Source: Gigaspora rosea (taxonomy: Eukaryota > Glomeromycota > Glomeromycetes > Diversisporales > Gigasporaceae). Taken from it: DNA of 64,000 nucleotides. Within the stretch, counting starts at the first letter, position 1; the number at the start of each line of letters is the position of its first letter. The position numbers were made by a program, and so were the translations under genes. Shown one piece after another: positions 52,318-63,821 of the stretch. Where the stretch lies: positions 38,252 through 102,251 of the forward strand of contig QKWP01001708.1 of assembly GCA_003550325.1 (NCBI GenBank), read 5' to 3'. The notes under the pieces are model-generated. The model did not search any database. It saw nothing but the letters and a program-made list of their open reading frames with translations, and had not been told where the DNA came from.

Positions 52318-54225
52318 TACGCGATTTGTTTTTTTTCAGTTCGAAGCTTTAGGAACTGACACATTGCAGGATAAGTATTTTTTTCGCTTTATTTTTTATA
52401 CTCGTGTTAACTTTTTTTTTACTTTTCGTAGGGCTTGTATTCAGTGTCAGAACGAAAATTTGAGCTTGAGAAAATTGCTGCTGTAAATTGAGATCCGGGT
52501 AAGGTTGTTAATGGAACACTTCGTTAACTCCATTTTAATAGTAATACTCTGGAATATTACTATTAAAATGGAGTTAACAGAGTGCTCCATTAACAACCTC
52601 AGATCTGCTTTGGTAAGTCACCGATTTTAAAATTTATAAGGGACCCGGGTCTAGTATAGCTAAGAGTTTACATAATCATAAAAGCATGCACATTTTATTG
52701 TAGTCTACGTTCGTTCCTGGGTCTAATTCGTGGTGGGTCTATTTTGGAGGATCTTGTATATGGTGATCTGTATTAGTTTCTATTCGCTTTCTTTGTTTTC
52801 CTTTTTTTTTTTTTTTTTTCTCTTGGNACAGTGATATGTATTAGTTTCCATTCGCTTTTTTTTTTTTTTTCTCTTGGTACTAACTTTTTTCTTTTTTTTG
52901 TAGGTTTCATTTAGCACCGGGACGGGAATTTGAACTTGAGACTAAGAGTTGGTGCATTGTAAGTATGAACTTTCCGTTCGCTTTCTTTGATTCTTTTCTG
53001 TATGGTTTTTTTTTTAATATTACTAGAATATTCAGTGAAGCTAGCCAATTATATTTAGAAGTCTCAGGATTTTTTTGACGAAATTGTTAAAAAATGTATA
53101 ATTTGCGTAATAAAGAAAGATTAAAGGGAAAAGCGACAGTTCAATTCTTGACGCCTTAGAATGATAGATCTTATATTCAACACCGAAACAGGATTTGAGC
53201 TTGAGATTGATAACCGTTTTTTTTTTGTTTTTTTGGTTTTTTTTTCTTTCTAATACTAGTTTTCTTTTTTTTCCATAGGTCTTATATTTAGCATCGGAAC
53301 AGAGAATTTGGACTTGAGTCTATGAGTTAGTAATTGTAAGTATAAACTTTCCATTCGCTTTCTTTGATTCTTTTTGTACTGGCTTTTTTTTTTATTTAAT
53401 GTTGCTAAAATATTTAGTGAAGTTGGAAGATAAGTCTCAGGATTTTTTTGATGAAATTATTAAAGAAATATATAATTTACATAATAAAGAAAGATCGAAA
53501 GACAAAAGTTACAGTTCAATTCTTGACACATTAGAATGATAGGTCTTGTAAAACGGGATTTGGGCTTGAGAGTATGCAGTAAGATTAGTATTAATTTTCA
53601 ATTTTTTTTTTCTAGTACTAATTTTCTTTTTTTTTTTAGATCTTATATTTAGCACCGGGACCAGAATTTGGACTTGAGACTGGGAGTTGGTGCACTGTAA
53701 GTATGAACTTCCATTCGTTTTCTTGAAATTTTTTTTTCCTGGTACTAACTTTATTTTCTTTTTATATTCAGCGTCGGAATGGGATTTGGAATTGAGATTG
53801 GAAACTGGTACGCTATAAGGTTTAGTATCAGTTTCTATTCGTTTTTTTTTATTTTTTTTCTTTTTTGGTATTAACATTTTTTTGTAGGTTTTGTTTTTAG
53901 CACCGGAATGGGGGATTTGAACTTGAGATGGGAATGGATATACTATAAGTATTTGTTTTTATTTGCTTACTTGATTTTTTCTTTTCTGGTACTAACTTTC
54001 TTCTCTTTTTTGTAGGTCTTGAATTTAGTACCGGACAGGATTCGAATTTGAAACTGGGAACTAATACACTATAAGTATCGGTTTCTATTCGCTCTTTTCT
54101 TTTCTGACACTAATTTTATTTTTTTTTTGTAGTTTTACCGGAACGGAATTTGGGTTTGAGACTGGGAGCTGGCTCATTATACGATAAGTACCAGTTTCAA
54201 TTTATTTTTTCTCTTTTTTTTTCAG
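52318..54225 (+). repeat. ~11 exon-like repeat units, several with splice-site-like borders
   Basis: Units of 45-65 nt resemble TTTAGCACCGGAACGGGAAT followed by TTGAACTTGAGACTGGGAGT. Several have a T-rich tract ending in TAG or CAG before the unit (52339, 52431, 52903, 53279, 53639, 53889, 54017, 54132) and GTAAGTAT or ATAAGTAT just after it (52960, 53336, 53697). Spacing varies from about 110 to 370 bp. Intron-like parts share TTTCTATTCGCTTTCTTTGATTC. No unit-to-unit reading frame is conserved by eye. Confidence 0.6.
52501..52598. mobile_element. ~100-bp palindromic insertion
   Basis: AAGGTTGTTAATGGAACAC... and ...GTGCTCCATTAACAACCTC are inverted, with AACTCCATTTTAATAGTAAT perfect around a 7-nt centre. 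Confidence 0.75.
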
Positions 54226-54302
54226 ATCTAACTTTTTTGTTTTCACTTTTGGTAGTTTTGGATTTTGGATTTAACATTTTCTAGATTACGACGACGTATG
54301 TA

Positions 54303-54383
54303 TATAGGTGACATTAAAGGAAAACCAGACTTCGATCATATATGATCGAAGTCTGGTTTTCCTTTGGCGTCACCCATATATGA
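54303..54383. mobile_element. ~80-bp near-perfect palindrome
   Basis: GGAAAACCAGACTTCGATCA and its exact reverse complement flank a TATA centre; TAGGTGACATTAAA / TTTGGCGTCACCCA extend the stem. A minimal foldback element. Confidence 0.8.
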
Positions 54384-55623
54384 GGTTATAATTTAGTTAT
54401 TATGATGTAATTAATAGTAAGACGGTGTTGGAATTCGTTCTGTAGGATAACGTTGTATTATGTGTATATATGTATCGTGTAATGTATTTTTTTAAATAAA
54501 TAAAATTTTAAATTTACTCCAAGTATAACAAGCATCGGTATAGTGAAATTTTTTTGGTGATCTAATAACGTTTCGCATGAATCCGTTAAGGAAGGTCGAA
54601 GGGCCAGGTTACACAAACTTATCCAAACAGCCAGGACGGATCACATGATAATGTGATCACGCGAAAAATGACTCATGTAACATTTCTTTATTTTTATTGG
54701 TTAATAAGCCAGAGATATATAAGCTATATATCTCTGGCAGAGATGCCTAGAAATTCCCAAAAATAAAATACAAAAACAAATTATGTCAAACGAAAAATTA
54801 GGGATGCACCGGTCCGGTCCAGTCTTTCCGGTCCTATCAGGACTGATTACATATTGTTTATGTCCCAGTCTCGGTCCGGGATCAGTCCCAAAATAGTCCT
54901 TTCATATGATTGGTCAATTTTTACGAAACTTAAAAAAATTGTAATGATAAGAAATACAGAAATAGTATACTTCACGGATCTACAGTAGCATAGAGCTTTT
55001 GATTAAGCATAAAGTTGTCACGCAAAACCAGGAACAGAAAGCGGATTTTCAGCGAGTTACAGGTTAAACCAGTTTTGCATAAGTTTCTGTTTTTTTTTTT
55101 TGCATGTGATACAGTAGATCAAAGCCCCATAGAGTATGTACAAATATAGAAATACTCAGAAGTCACAAGGATAGATTAACCAATTAGATACAAAAGAGAC
55201 ACAGAATTTCAAATGCCTGTAAACTATACACTACGTACTTTGTACTCCGTTCCTGGTATAATACTTGTATTAAAACTTTTGATCAAGTATAATTACCTAG
55301 GTCATAAATAAATAAGATAAACTTGTAGTGGCATTGAAATGCAAAAGATCGTAGGAGCACAAACAAATAGCTAAGTAGTTTTACAATTTAGAATAGTATT
55401 CTCTGTTTTACAATTAAGAATAGTATTCTCTAACTAAATATACACAATTAACTTTTCGAAGTGCTTTAGTAGAACGCGACTTTAAGCAATATGCATTTAA
55501 AAACTATTAAAAAGAGGAATTGCTTGCGCTTAAGAGAAAGTTAACTGTAATTGCAATTTTTTTTAAAGGGTTAACTTATAGATATAATACTAATATTATC
55601 TTTATTTATTTAAAGATAATATA

Positions 55624-55738
55624 CAGTCGACTCTGGATATAACAAACTCTGAATATAACGAACTCAAAATTCTGAAAATTCATATAATGAACCTTTTTTT
55701 CAGAATCTTTAGTTCATTATAAAGAGAGATAAAGACTA
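55624..55738. mobile_element. 115-bp pogo-like MITE
   Basis: CAGTCGACTCTGGATATAAC at the left and TTCATTATAAAGAGAGATAA-AGACTA at the right are inverted with mismatches and flanked by TA. CAGTCGACTC plus TATAACGAAC is typical of pogo/Tigger ends. A relative lies at 62022-62199. Confidence 0.6.
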
Positions 55739-55833
55739 TATATTATGCTGTAATAAATACAAATAAACGAAATTGTAACTACTCTGATTTACTTATACTA
55801 TTTACTTTTAACAATTCGTTTAACTAAAAAAAA

Positions 55834-57804
55834 TTAATTGCTTATTTTTTCTTGAATCCAGCTCTTTAAGCATAATACCGCTCTTGCAACTTCTCCGTCT
55901 AACCTATTTCTTGATGCTGTAATTGTTTGGCCGGCAATTGAAAAAGCCTGTTCTGAGGCTACGCTTGTTGCTTGGATACATAGATAATCCTTAGCAATTA
56001 AACTTAGTCTTGGATATTCATGTTGTTTTTCTTGCTACCAAAGTAATGGATCCGCTTCATTCTCCAAACTTAAGGTTAAGTATTTTTCTAATTCATTTTG
56101 TATACTATTTATTGTTAGTGATAAAGAATCTGATTGATTTTCTTGAGAAGAATCAGATATGCGTAATTGACGAAAATAATTTCGTGTAGATAATAAATTA
56201 TTAGGAGTTGGGGTTGGATTTGATATTATAGAATACCCATGAAGATTTGATACTAAATTAATTGCCTTTGTTTTTTCACTCAGGTTCCTAAATGCTGTCA
56301 ATTTTGTTCTAGGGTCCAGTAATGCCGAAATTTGTAAATTTTCATCTAAAATTGGCCAGTACTTCTCTAATTTTTGATAAATCGCGGCTGCTATCTGATT
56401 TTGGGAGAAATTAGTATCATCTTTATATCATGATAAATGATCCTGGATACCAGGAAATACAAATTGTATATCACCATGTGTTGGATAACTTGCAGAAAGA
56501 AGTCGAGTAGCATGTTCAATTGGTTCTAAAAGAATCACTGTATCCTTATTTTTAATTATTTTATTTGTATTAGTATATTGATTTTTATTAATTTTCTTAA
56601 TTTTTTTAAAGAAAAGAAGAAATACAGTAGTTACATTAATATTGGCACGATCGATTTCATCTGGACACTTTTGATGGACTATTAAATCATCAGCTACAAG
56701 CATGATTAAAGGAGATTCCATTCTTTTCCACTTATTTAGCATATAATAAGTGGAATTCCATCTATGTCTAACATCAAGCTCAGGTGCTAAATACTCAACA
56801 CTTTTTATTTCACATAATTTTTTTAAATTATTGATTGTAGATTGCGATGCCTTGATGTAAGACATCAATGATCGTACTTTAACTATAGATTTATCAATAA
56901 AATCCAATCCACTACCAACCGCCAAGTTCAATATGTGAGCTGCACAACGATAATGAGAAAAGTCAAAATTATTAAAACTTTCAAGCTCTTCTGCTACAAT
57001 AGTACCACACAAGATCATAGAAGATGCATTATCCATAGTTAAGGCAAGTGTTTTTTCAGATATACTATATCCATCCAAGACATCTATTATTGTACTGGCA
57101 ATATTAGCACCTGTGTGTCGTTTCTTTACCGGGATTATATCAAGAAGAAAGTGTTTTAAATACCAAAATGAGTCGACATAATGGATAATAAGGCTTAAAA
57201 ATAATGTGCCATTTGATACTGTCCATAGGTCTGAAGTAAATGCTACTTTACTAGAGATATTATGTAATGCTAATTTTACTTCATTCTTTTCTTGCTGAAA
57301 TAGCTCTATTACATGGTCTCTTATCATATTTCTACTAGGAAATTGATATCTTGGGTCAAATTTTGAAACCATAGCTCGCCACTTCTCACCTTCTACAACA
57401 TTAAATAGCTGCAAGTCACAAATAATCCATCTTATAACTAGATGATCTCGTTCATGTTGTTCGATTTGTGAGTGGGGGCTTACAACTAAGCGCTTATACT
57501 TTCGTTTTGGTGCAACAATATTATGCGCATCTTCTAGATGACGGCTTAATGTTGAAGTTGCACTTGTTGCTGAAAATGGTGTTTTACACACTTTACAAAC
57601 AGGTGATCCAGTACTTTCATCAAAGTATGGCCATACAGTTGAATCGTGCTTTTTTTTAGCTGAAACCTGACTCAGGGAAGTTGTATTTTGTAAGTCGTCT
57701 TGTTCATTTTGGTTATATGAAGCTAAATTATCATCATTTTTGTCATATTCATCACTAGAAAGATCCAAATTTGTATCACGATATTTTTCTTGATCAGCGC
57801 TCAT
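55834..57804 (-). pseudogene. hAT transposase with BED finger, two in-frame stops
   Basis: One frame from ATG 57804 to TAA 55834-55836 (656 codons), interrupted only by TGA at 56428-56430 and TAG at 56035-56037. Order: an acidic N-terminus; a BED zinc finger at ~59-97 (VWPYFDESTGSPVCKVC, ending HLEDAH); the RNase-H-like core with SDLW, then TMDNASSMI (the second acid), and CAAHILNLAVG; the C-terminal dimerisation block with ATSVASEQAFS (Glu) and RNRL. Both stops look like former Trp codons (TGG), for example in the normally invariant LLWW motif. A ~90-nt stretch beginning GTAACT near 56640 and ending AATAAG near 56550 encodes a Lys/Asn-rich insert absent from relatives and may be an intron. 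It would catalyse cut-and-paste transposition of the surrounding element if intact. Confidence 0.85.
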
Positions 57805-58536
57805 GTTTTGAGAATAAGTACTTAATAATTTAGAAGTAAAAAAAGGATTTCGCGAATCACAAATATCAAGGAGCAGTATAGATTTTATAATTTGAGTTAT
57901 AATATAATAATACCGAGGACAATTGCAAAAATGATGTAAAGATCAAAAATAATAAAATACGTAATGTATTTGGGTTATACAAAAATGATTTATTTTTACT
58001 TTTATATATATCTTTAATTCAAATTGAATTTTATTCAAGTCGAAAATGGGATTTATATAAATTTTTGCTATCATACGATTTTTATTATATCTCAACTAGC
58101 TGTAAACCCGTGCATAATGCACAGGGTGTTTTTTAGTTTGTTTTTTTAAATAATATTAAATAAATTCATGATTGGTTTAAATAAAAATTATTATAATGCC
58201 CTTATATAATTGGGCAATCATATTAAAAATTAATAATTATATAAATAGAGTAAGCTGAATTAGAGGTTAATTCCCTTAATCCGATTTGATCTAAATTTTA
58301 GTTGTTTTTTTTTGGATTTGTAGTCTTAAGGAAGCGAAATACCAATGTGACATTTCAGATAAGATACTCTATTTTTTCTTTTTATTTCACTTTTTTTTTT
58401 CTTGTACTAATTCTATTCTTTTTTTGGCATAAATTAGTATCAGCAAAGGTTTTTAAATAGCTTTTTAAGTATATTATTTCCTTTTTTTTGCTTTAGTTGT
58501 AAATTGTCTTGTTTTGCTAATCTTTTTTTTTTTTTA
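57805..58536. other. Upstream part of the hAT element, no gene seen
   Basis: Leader and promoter side of the transposase, AT-rich. 58110-58135 contains GTAAACCCGTGCATAATGCA, a common repeat-end-like string. 58280-58480 resembles the T-rich intron-like repeat sequence of 52.3-54.2 kb. Confidence 0.35.
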
Positions 58537-59447
58537 NNNNNNNNNNNNNNNNNNNNNNNNNNNNNNNNNNNNNNNNNNNNNNNNNNNNNNNNNNNNNNNN
58601 NNNNNNNNNNNNNNNNNNNNNNNNNNNNNNNNNNNNNNNNNNNNNNNNNNNNNNNNNNNNNNNNNNNNNNNNNNNNNNNNNNNNNNNNNNNNNNNNNNNN
58701 NNNNNNNNNNNNNNNNNNNNNNNNNNNNNNNNNNNNNNNNNNNNNNNNNNNNNNNNNNNNNNNNNNNNNNNNNNNNNNNNNNNNNNNNNNNNNNNNNNNN
58801 NNNNNNNNNNNNNNNNNNNNNNNNNNNNNNNNNNNNNNNNNNNNNNNNNNNNNNNNNNNNNNNNNNNNNNNNNNNNNNNNNNNNNNNNNNNNNNNNNNNN
58901 NNNNNNNNNNNNNNNNNNNNNNNNNNNNNNNNNNNNNNNNNNNNNNNNNNNNNNNNNNNNNNNNNNNNNNNNNNNNNNNNNNNNNNNNNNNNNNNNNNNN
59001 NNNNNNNNNNNNNNNNNNNNNNNNNNNNNNNNNNNNNNNNNNNNNNNNNNNNNNNNNNNNNNNNNNNNNNNNNNNNNNNNNNNNNNNNNNNNNNNNNNNN
59101 NNNNNNNNNNNNNNNNNNNNNNNNNNNNNNNNNNNNNNNNNNNNNNNNNNNNNNNNNNNNNNNNNNNNNNNNNNNNNNNNNNNNNNNNNNNNNNNNNNNN
59201 NNNNNNNNNNNNNNNNNNNNNNNNNNNNNNNNNNNNNNNNNNNNNNNNNNNNNNNNNNNNNNNNNNNNNNNNNNNNNNNNNNNNNNNNNNNNNNNNNNNN
59301 NNNNNNNNNNNNNNNNNNNNNNNNNNNNNNNNNNNNNNNNNNNNNNNNNNNNNNNNNNNNNNNNNNNNNNNNNNNNNNNNNNNNNNNNNNNNNNNNNNNN
59401 NNNNNNNNNNNNNNNNNNNNNNNNNNNNNNNNNNNNNNNNNNNNNNN
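58537..59447. other. Assembly gap (911 N)
   Basis: Ns flanked by poly-T. Content unknown. Confidence 0.95.
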
Positions 59448-59514
59448 TTTTTTTTTTTGTTATTGTTTTGTTTATTAACTTTTTTAGGTTTTGCTAAAGC
59501 ACTGATCGAACGTT

Positions 59515-59685
59515 TAATGAAAGCATCGAGCAAACGTATCGTAAAAGCACCAGGCAAATATATATGGAAACACCAGGCGAGTGTATATAGAAGCACCAGG
59601 TGAACGTGTATGGAAGCACCGGGTGAACATGTATGGAAGTACTGGGCAAATATGTATGAAAGCACTAGATAAATATATATATGGA
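59515..59685. repeat. ~24-bp minisatellite
   Basis: About seven units of the form AGCACCAGGYRAAYGTGTATGG, decaying toward the right end. Confidence 0.8.
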
Positions 59686-60429
59686 TAATCATAATGTAAG
59701 TACTATATAAACATGAACGTACCTTGAGTCATTAAAATATTGTTGATTTCATTGAATCATATATTAATTTTTTTTTTAATAAAATTTGTTGGGTTTATAA
59801 TATCATAAAGTTGTAATACTGATTTAAAAAAATTTTATGGGTTGTCTTAATAGTGATTTGCTTTTTTTTTAATAAAACTTTTGGTATATTTGTATTGTTT
59901 TTTTTAAAAAAAAAATAAAAAATTTTGAGAGTTGCCCAGTAGTGATTTGTTTTTTTTAATAAAATTTTCAGTAAATTCGCTTTTTTATTTTTTTTTAATT
60001 TAGTGATCGGTTTATTATACAATATTTTTAGAGTAATGGATTAATCAAAATTGGTACTGTGAGTTATATATTTACTAGTTTGCTTCATATATATTGCTTC
60101 GCAAATCAGTGATTACATGACTCATATAATTGATTTGATTGGTCGATCGTAGGGTCACTATGGTGATGGGTTGCTATATAATAATGCCCGGTTCAAATAT
60201 AATATATTTTCTGAAAAAAATATCTTTTTTGGCCAAAAAGTTATACAAAAAACATTAGAATAGCTTATTTTTAAATTGTTAAATTTTTTGAAAAATTAAA
60301 AAACATACTAATTTAAAGTAGTTTAAATATTTTCTATAAATATATTTCATTTTTGAACAAATTTACTTAATAGCATTTTTGAGATTTACTTTATATTAAA
60401 AAAATGATGAAAATAGCTTCTTTTGAAAA
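59686..60429. other. AT-rich hAT interior, no gene seen
   Basis: 59770-60010 has repeated TTGCTTTTTTTTTAATAAAA-like pieces. No credible frame. Confidence 0.4.
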
Positions 60430-60690
60430 AGTAAACCCAGGTTTGGTTCAAATAAACTGCTTTTGGTTCAAATAAAAACTTCTTTGGTTTAAATAAACTT
60501 ATTTTTGGTTCAAATAACCCTATTTTTGGTTCAAATAAAGCTGATTTTGGTTTAAATAAACCCGATCGGTTTAAATAAACCTTATTTAAATATAATTAGG
60601 CTCAAATAAACCCAATTTAATTCAAATGAACCTAATCTGGTTCAAATAAACCCAGTTTTGGTTCAAATAAACTGAATTGGTTTCAAAACT
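60430..60690. repeat. ~20-25-bp repeats (GGTTCAAATAAAC)
   Basis: About eleven units built on TTTTGGTTCAAATAAACC, with varying spacers. Confidence 0.8.
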
Positions 60691-60884
60691 AAAAAGTTAC
60701 CAAAATCGGGTTTGTGTAACGTTACACAACATTGGTAGCGTATAACCTAAAATTATTTTTGCGAAAACAGTACAACAAGCCTTTGTGTAACCTATTTGCA
60801 TATATGTGTTACACAAATTATATTGCCCAATCATATTGCAGTATAAATAGATACCATACTTTAATACAATTATTTATATTGTTA

Positions 60885-61015
60885 GTCTAAACGTTATCGT
60901 TACACTGTATAAATAGGTAATCTAAACGTTATCATTACACAGTATAAATAGAGTAATCTAAACGTTATCGTTACACAATATAAATAGAGTATTCTAAACG
61001 TTATCATTACACAAA
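60885..61015. repeat. 37-38-bp tandem repeat, ~4 copies
   Basis: Units TCTAAACGTTATCGTTACAC followed by AGTATAAATAGAGTAA. The alternating CG/CA in GTTATCG/GTTATCA suggests CpG decay. Confidence 0.85.
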
Positions 61016-61299
61016 GATTTTTTAGATAGTTTTAAAAGATATTAGATTTCTAACTCAAAATTTTACTTAACAAAAATGATTTTCTCGCAATTCTGTATAA
61101 ATCTTGATATTATTATTATGCAGCAAGGTTACACGCAAATTTTTTTAGTATATAGTTATAGATTTCATATTAGAAAAATTGCGCAACATTGTCATCGAAT
61201 AATCAGATCAGAAAAATCATGCAATATTTGTTATATTAGTAAAAACACGTAATAACATAATAATCATTCAATATTTGTTATATAATCATTAATTAGATC
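61016..61299. other. AT-rich hAT interior
   Basis: No gene. Contains loose copies of AGATCAGAAAAATTGCA-type sequence leading into the next tandem array. Confidence 0.4.
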
Positions 61300-61795
61300 A
61301 GAAAAATTGCATGATTATTCGTGTAATAACCTCCTCACGTTTATCTTAACGATAAACCCATGTACAAATACAAACTAATTAATTAAGGCTAGAAAGTTCT
61401 AATCTGGGCGATCAATGTTGACCATCATTAATCATGTCAGAAAAATTGCATGATTTATTCATGTAATAACCTCATGTTTACCTTAACGATAAACCCATGT
61501 TTCAATGCTAATCATCGTTAATTAGGTTAGAAAAATTGCATGATTTATTCGCGTCTCCTTGCATTACCTTAATGATTAACCCATGTACGAATACAAACTA
61601 ACTAATTAAGGCTAGAAAGTTTCAATCTGGGAGATCAATGCTGATCATTGTTAATCAGGTCAGAAAAATTGCATGATTTATTCGCGTAATAACCTCCTCA
61701 CATTACCTTAATGATTAACTCATGTACGAATACAAATTAATTAATAAAGGTTAGAAATTTTCAATCTGGGCGATCAATGCTGATTATGCAATATA
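61300..61795. repeat. ~125-bp tandem repeat, ~4 copies
   Basis: Units share AAAAATTGCATGATTTATTC, GTAATAACCTCCTCAC, TTAACCCATGTACGAATACA and CTAGAAAGTTTCAATCTGGG. The second copy is shorter than the others. Confidence 0.8.
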
Positions 61796-62021
61796 CAGTA
61801 ATCAAAAGATTATTATTAAACAAAAAAATTATTACTTTATTTATAGATTTAAATAAAATTTACTTATATATTACATAATTGCTAAAATACTATATTTTTT
61901 AATAATATAAATTGGTAAAAATGCTCAAAAAAGAGCCACTAATACTCAAGCCACTTACGTTTGGGAACTCTTCCAATCCATAAGCATCACTGAAATCTAA
62001 TTCTTTGAAAAATATATATAC

Positions 62022-62199
62022 AACATAACTAATCCCTATATAACGAACTCTAGATATAAAGAATTCAATGTTTTAAAACTTCATAATAGTTCGGTATAGA
62101 AAGTGCAATGAATCCTTAAGAAAATATAATAATTATCTATAACTTCCTTTTTTCTTTCAGAACCGTCAGTTCATTATCAGTTATAAAAAGAATTGACTG
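62022..62199. mobile_element. Pogo-like MITE, second copy (left end uncertain)
   Basis: The right end GTTATAAAAAGAATTGACTG is followed by TA. The left part TATAACGAACTCTAGATATA matches the interior of the 55624-55738 copy. Confidence 0.45.
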
Positions 62200-62225
62200 T
62201 ATATAGATATAGATTAGAGCTCTGC

Positions 62226-62292
62226 AAAGCATACTATTGAAACGTAGTGCCAGGTATGAGCATGGGCACTATGTTTTAATAGTATGCCAACA
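62226..62292. repeat. Hairpin (GCATACTATT...AATAGTATGC)
   Basis: GCATACTATTGAAACGTAGTGCC and its near reverse complement GGCACTATGTTTTAATAGTATGCC surround a short loop. Confidence 0.65.
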
Positions 62293-62837
62293 CTTGCGGA
62301 ACTCCAATATATATCAGTAAAGATGTCAAAAGAACGAAGTATCATGAAGTGCTAAGTCGTAAATTCCCTATAGGAATGACTTGAAGACGAAATTTGATTT
62401 ATATCCATACTACGTTTGAAAAAAAATAGCAATTTCATACTTTAGAAAATAGCTGGATTTTGAAAATTAAAGATAAATAAAGATACGTATCTTTAGTCCC
62501 TGTAAATACTCGGATACATCTATCAGCACTTAACGACAACATTTCTACTAATACCCGAATATATTTACATTTGGCCAACGACAGAACTCGGGTCCCCTGC
62601 TACCAGCTAACTATTGCGCATCACTAATACCTAACTCAAACCCAATTTCTAAAATAAAAATATAAATCAGTAAAAGTACTTAAGGAACGAAACAAAACAT
62701 TTTTATAATATCCAAGCTCTCCTCGTCCAACAACAGACATATTCAAGAACTGGATTTCCTGTAATCAGCCAACTTATACATATCTCAATACCAACTCAGG
62801 CTCAAATCCTAGAATAAAAGGTGTTATAGGTTTGCGG

Positions 62838-62886
62838 TATAGGTGACTCTTTAATAAAATGTATTATTAATAAAGTGGGGTACCTA
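62838..62886. repeat. Small inverted repeat
   Basis: TGCGGTATAGGT with TTAATAAA at the left, mirrored by TTAATAAAG with ACCTATACTGCA at the right. Confidence 0.5.
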
Positions 62887-63134
62887 TACTGCAGGAGATC
62901 CAAGATTTTTTAAGCTCCAAGAGTAAAATTGATACTAAGCTAACCCTATTTGAAATATTTAAAGTTTGTGTTACAATATACAGGCATAACGAATTTTTTT
63001 AAAAATGTATCACGTGCTTATCTTAGGACCGGTCCTGGACCAGTCCCAGACCGGGACCTATAGGACCGTATAACTGACATAAGGACCATCTTAGGACCAG
63101 TCTTTTGCAGGACCGGTGCATCCCTAAAAAAAAT

Positions 63135-63821
63135 AAATAAAGTCCTTTATTTCTTTAAAGAAGCATTCTTGGAAATTTAGAAATTGCTAAAGACGTTCTT
63201 ACAAAGTATCAGAAGTTTGGGTTGGCTTGCGCATGGTTTCGAAACGTTGTTTGTTTTCTTGAAAGGTGTTCTTGTAAAGTGTCGAAATAAAAATAAAATT
63301 AAAAAAAATTAAAAAATAAATAAATAAATAAAAAAAATGAAAAAAAAACAAATAAAAACAAAAAAAACGAAACGAACGAAACGAAAATAAAAAAATAAAA
63401 TGAAAACAAAAAAGCAAAAAAAAACCTTAATAGAAGATCTAATTTATAAACAAAAGATCTAGTAGTACAGAATTTGAATATCATCGAACTATTTCAAACT
63501 ATTTCGAAAAATCAGTCATTATCAGTTATAAATTAATAAATATTACGAAATAGTGATAATTTAAAGCAATAATAATTAAAATAATTTTTATTTATTTAAT
63601 TTATTTCGATTTAATTCTCATTTGCGAAATTTACTAAATTTATTTAACAAAATAACAAATTATAACAAGAAAAAACCCTACGCCAAAATTCAAAGAAAGA
63701 ATTATATTTTTATTATAAAATTTTAAATGTTATATATAAAAAAAGCTAAAAAAATATATATAAAAAATAAAACGCAGCATTATTTGTATAAAAAAAAAAC
63801 AAAACTAAAAACAAAAAACTT
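63135..63821. other. Intergenic and 3' flank of the right-edge gene
   Basis: 63294-63425 is an A-rich simple-sequence tract (AAATAAATAAAT, AACGAAACGAACGAAACG) that creates Phe-rich minus frames. The rest is AT-rich with no gene. The 3' UTR of the minus-strand gene presumably starts at 63821. Confidence 0.5.

Larger units (their letters stand above)
52115..54758. mobile_element. 2.6-kb TIR element carrying exon-like tandem repeats
   Basis: Both ends have GAATTTCTAGGCATCTCTG followed by a short perfect palindrome (CCAGAGATATATAGCTTATA...) and AACCAAT, inverted, with about 70 bp of TIR. There is no transposase frame, so it is non-autonomous. The interior holds 11 repeat units plus two inserted hairpins (52501-52598 and 54303-54383). 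Confidence 0.7.
61796..62830. other. Right part of hAT interior with small MITEs
   Basis: No gene. Contains the second pogo-like MITE (about 62022-62199) and a hairpin (62226-62292). Confidence 0.4.
54799..63126 (-). mobile_element. 8.3-kb hAT transposon
   Basis: The ends TAGGGATGCACCGGTCC and GGACCGGTGCATCCCTA are perfect inverted repeats. Flanking 8-mers CGAAAAAT (54791-54798) and AAAAAAAT (63127-63134) match at 6 of 8, consistent with the hAT 8-bp target duplication. GGTCC/GGACC-rich subterminal sequence is present at both ends (54800-54900 and 63020-63110). The transposase is at 55834-57804 on the minus strand. The right two thirds contain minisatellites, a gap and small MITEs. Confidence 0.85.

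Noticed and set aside
53509..53877. 122-codon minus frame
   Set aside because: Lys-rich antisense of the T-rich exon-like repeat array, no start context or domain.
58504..59692. Three frames of 324-391 codons spanning the large gap
   Set aside because: Almost entirely N; the readable ends are minisatellite or poly-T translation.
59795..60022. 75-codon minus frame
   Set aside because: Lys/Asn/Ile-rich simple sequence.
63199..63484. Phe-rich minus frames
   Set aside because: Antisense of an A-rich simple-sequence tract.
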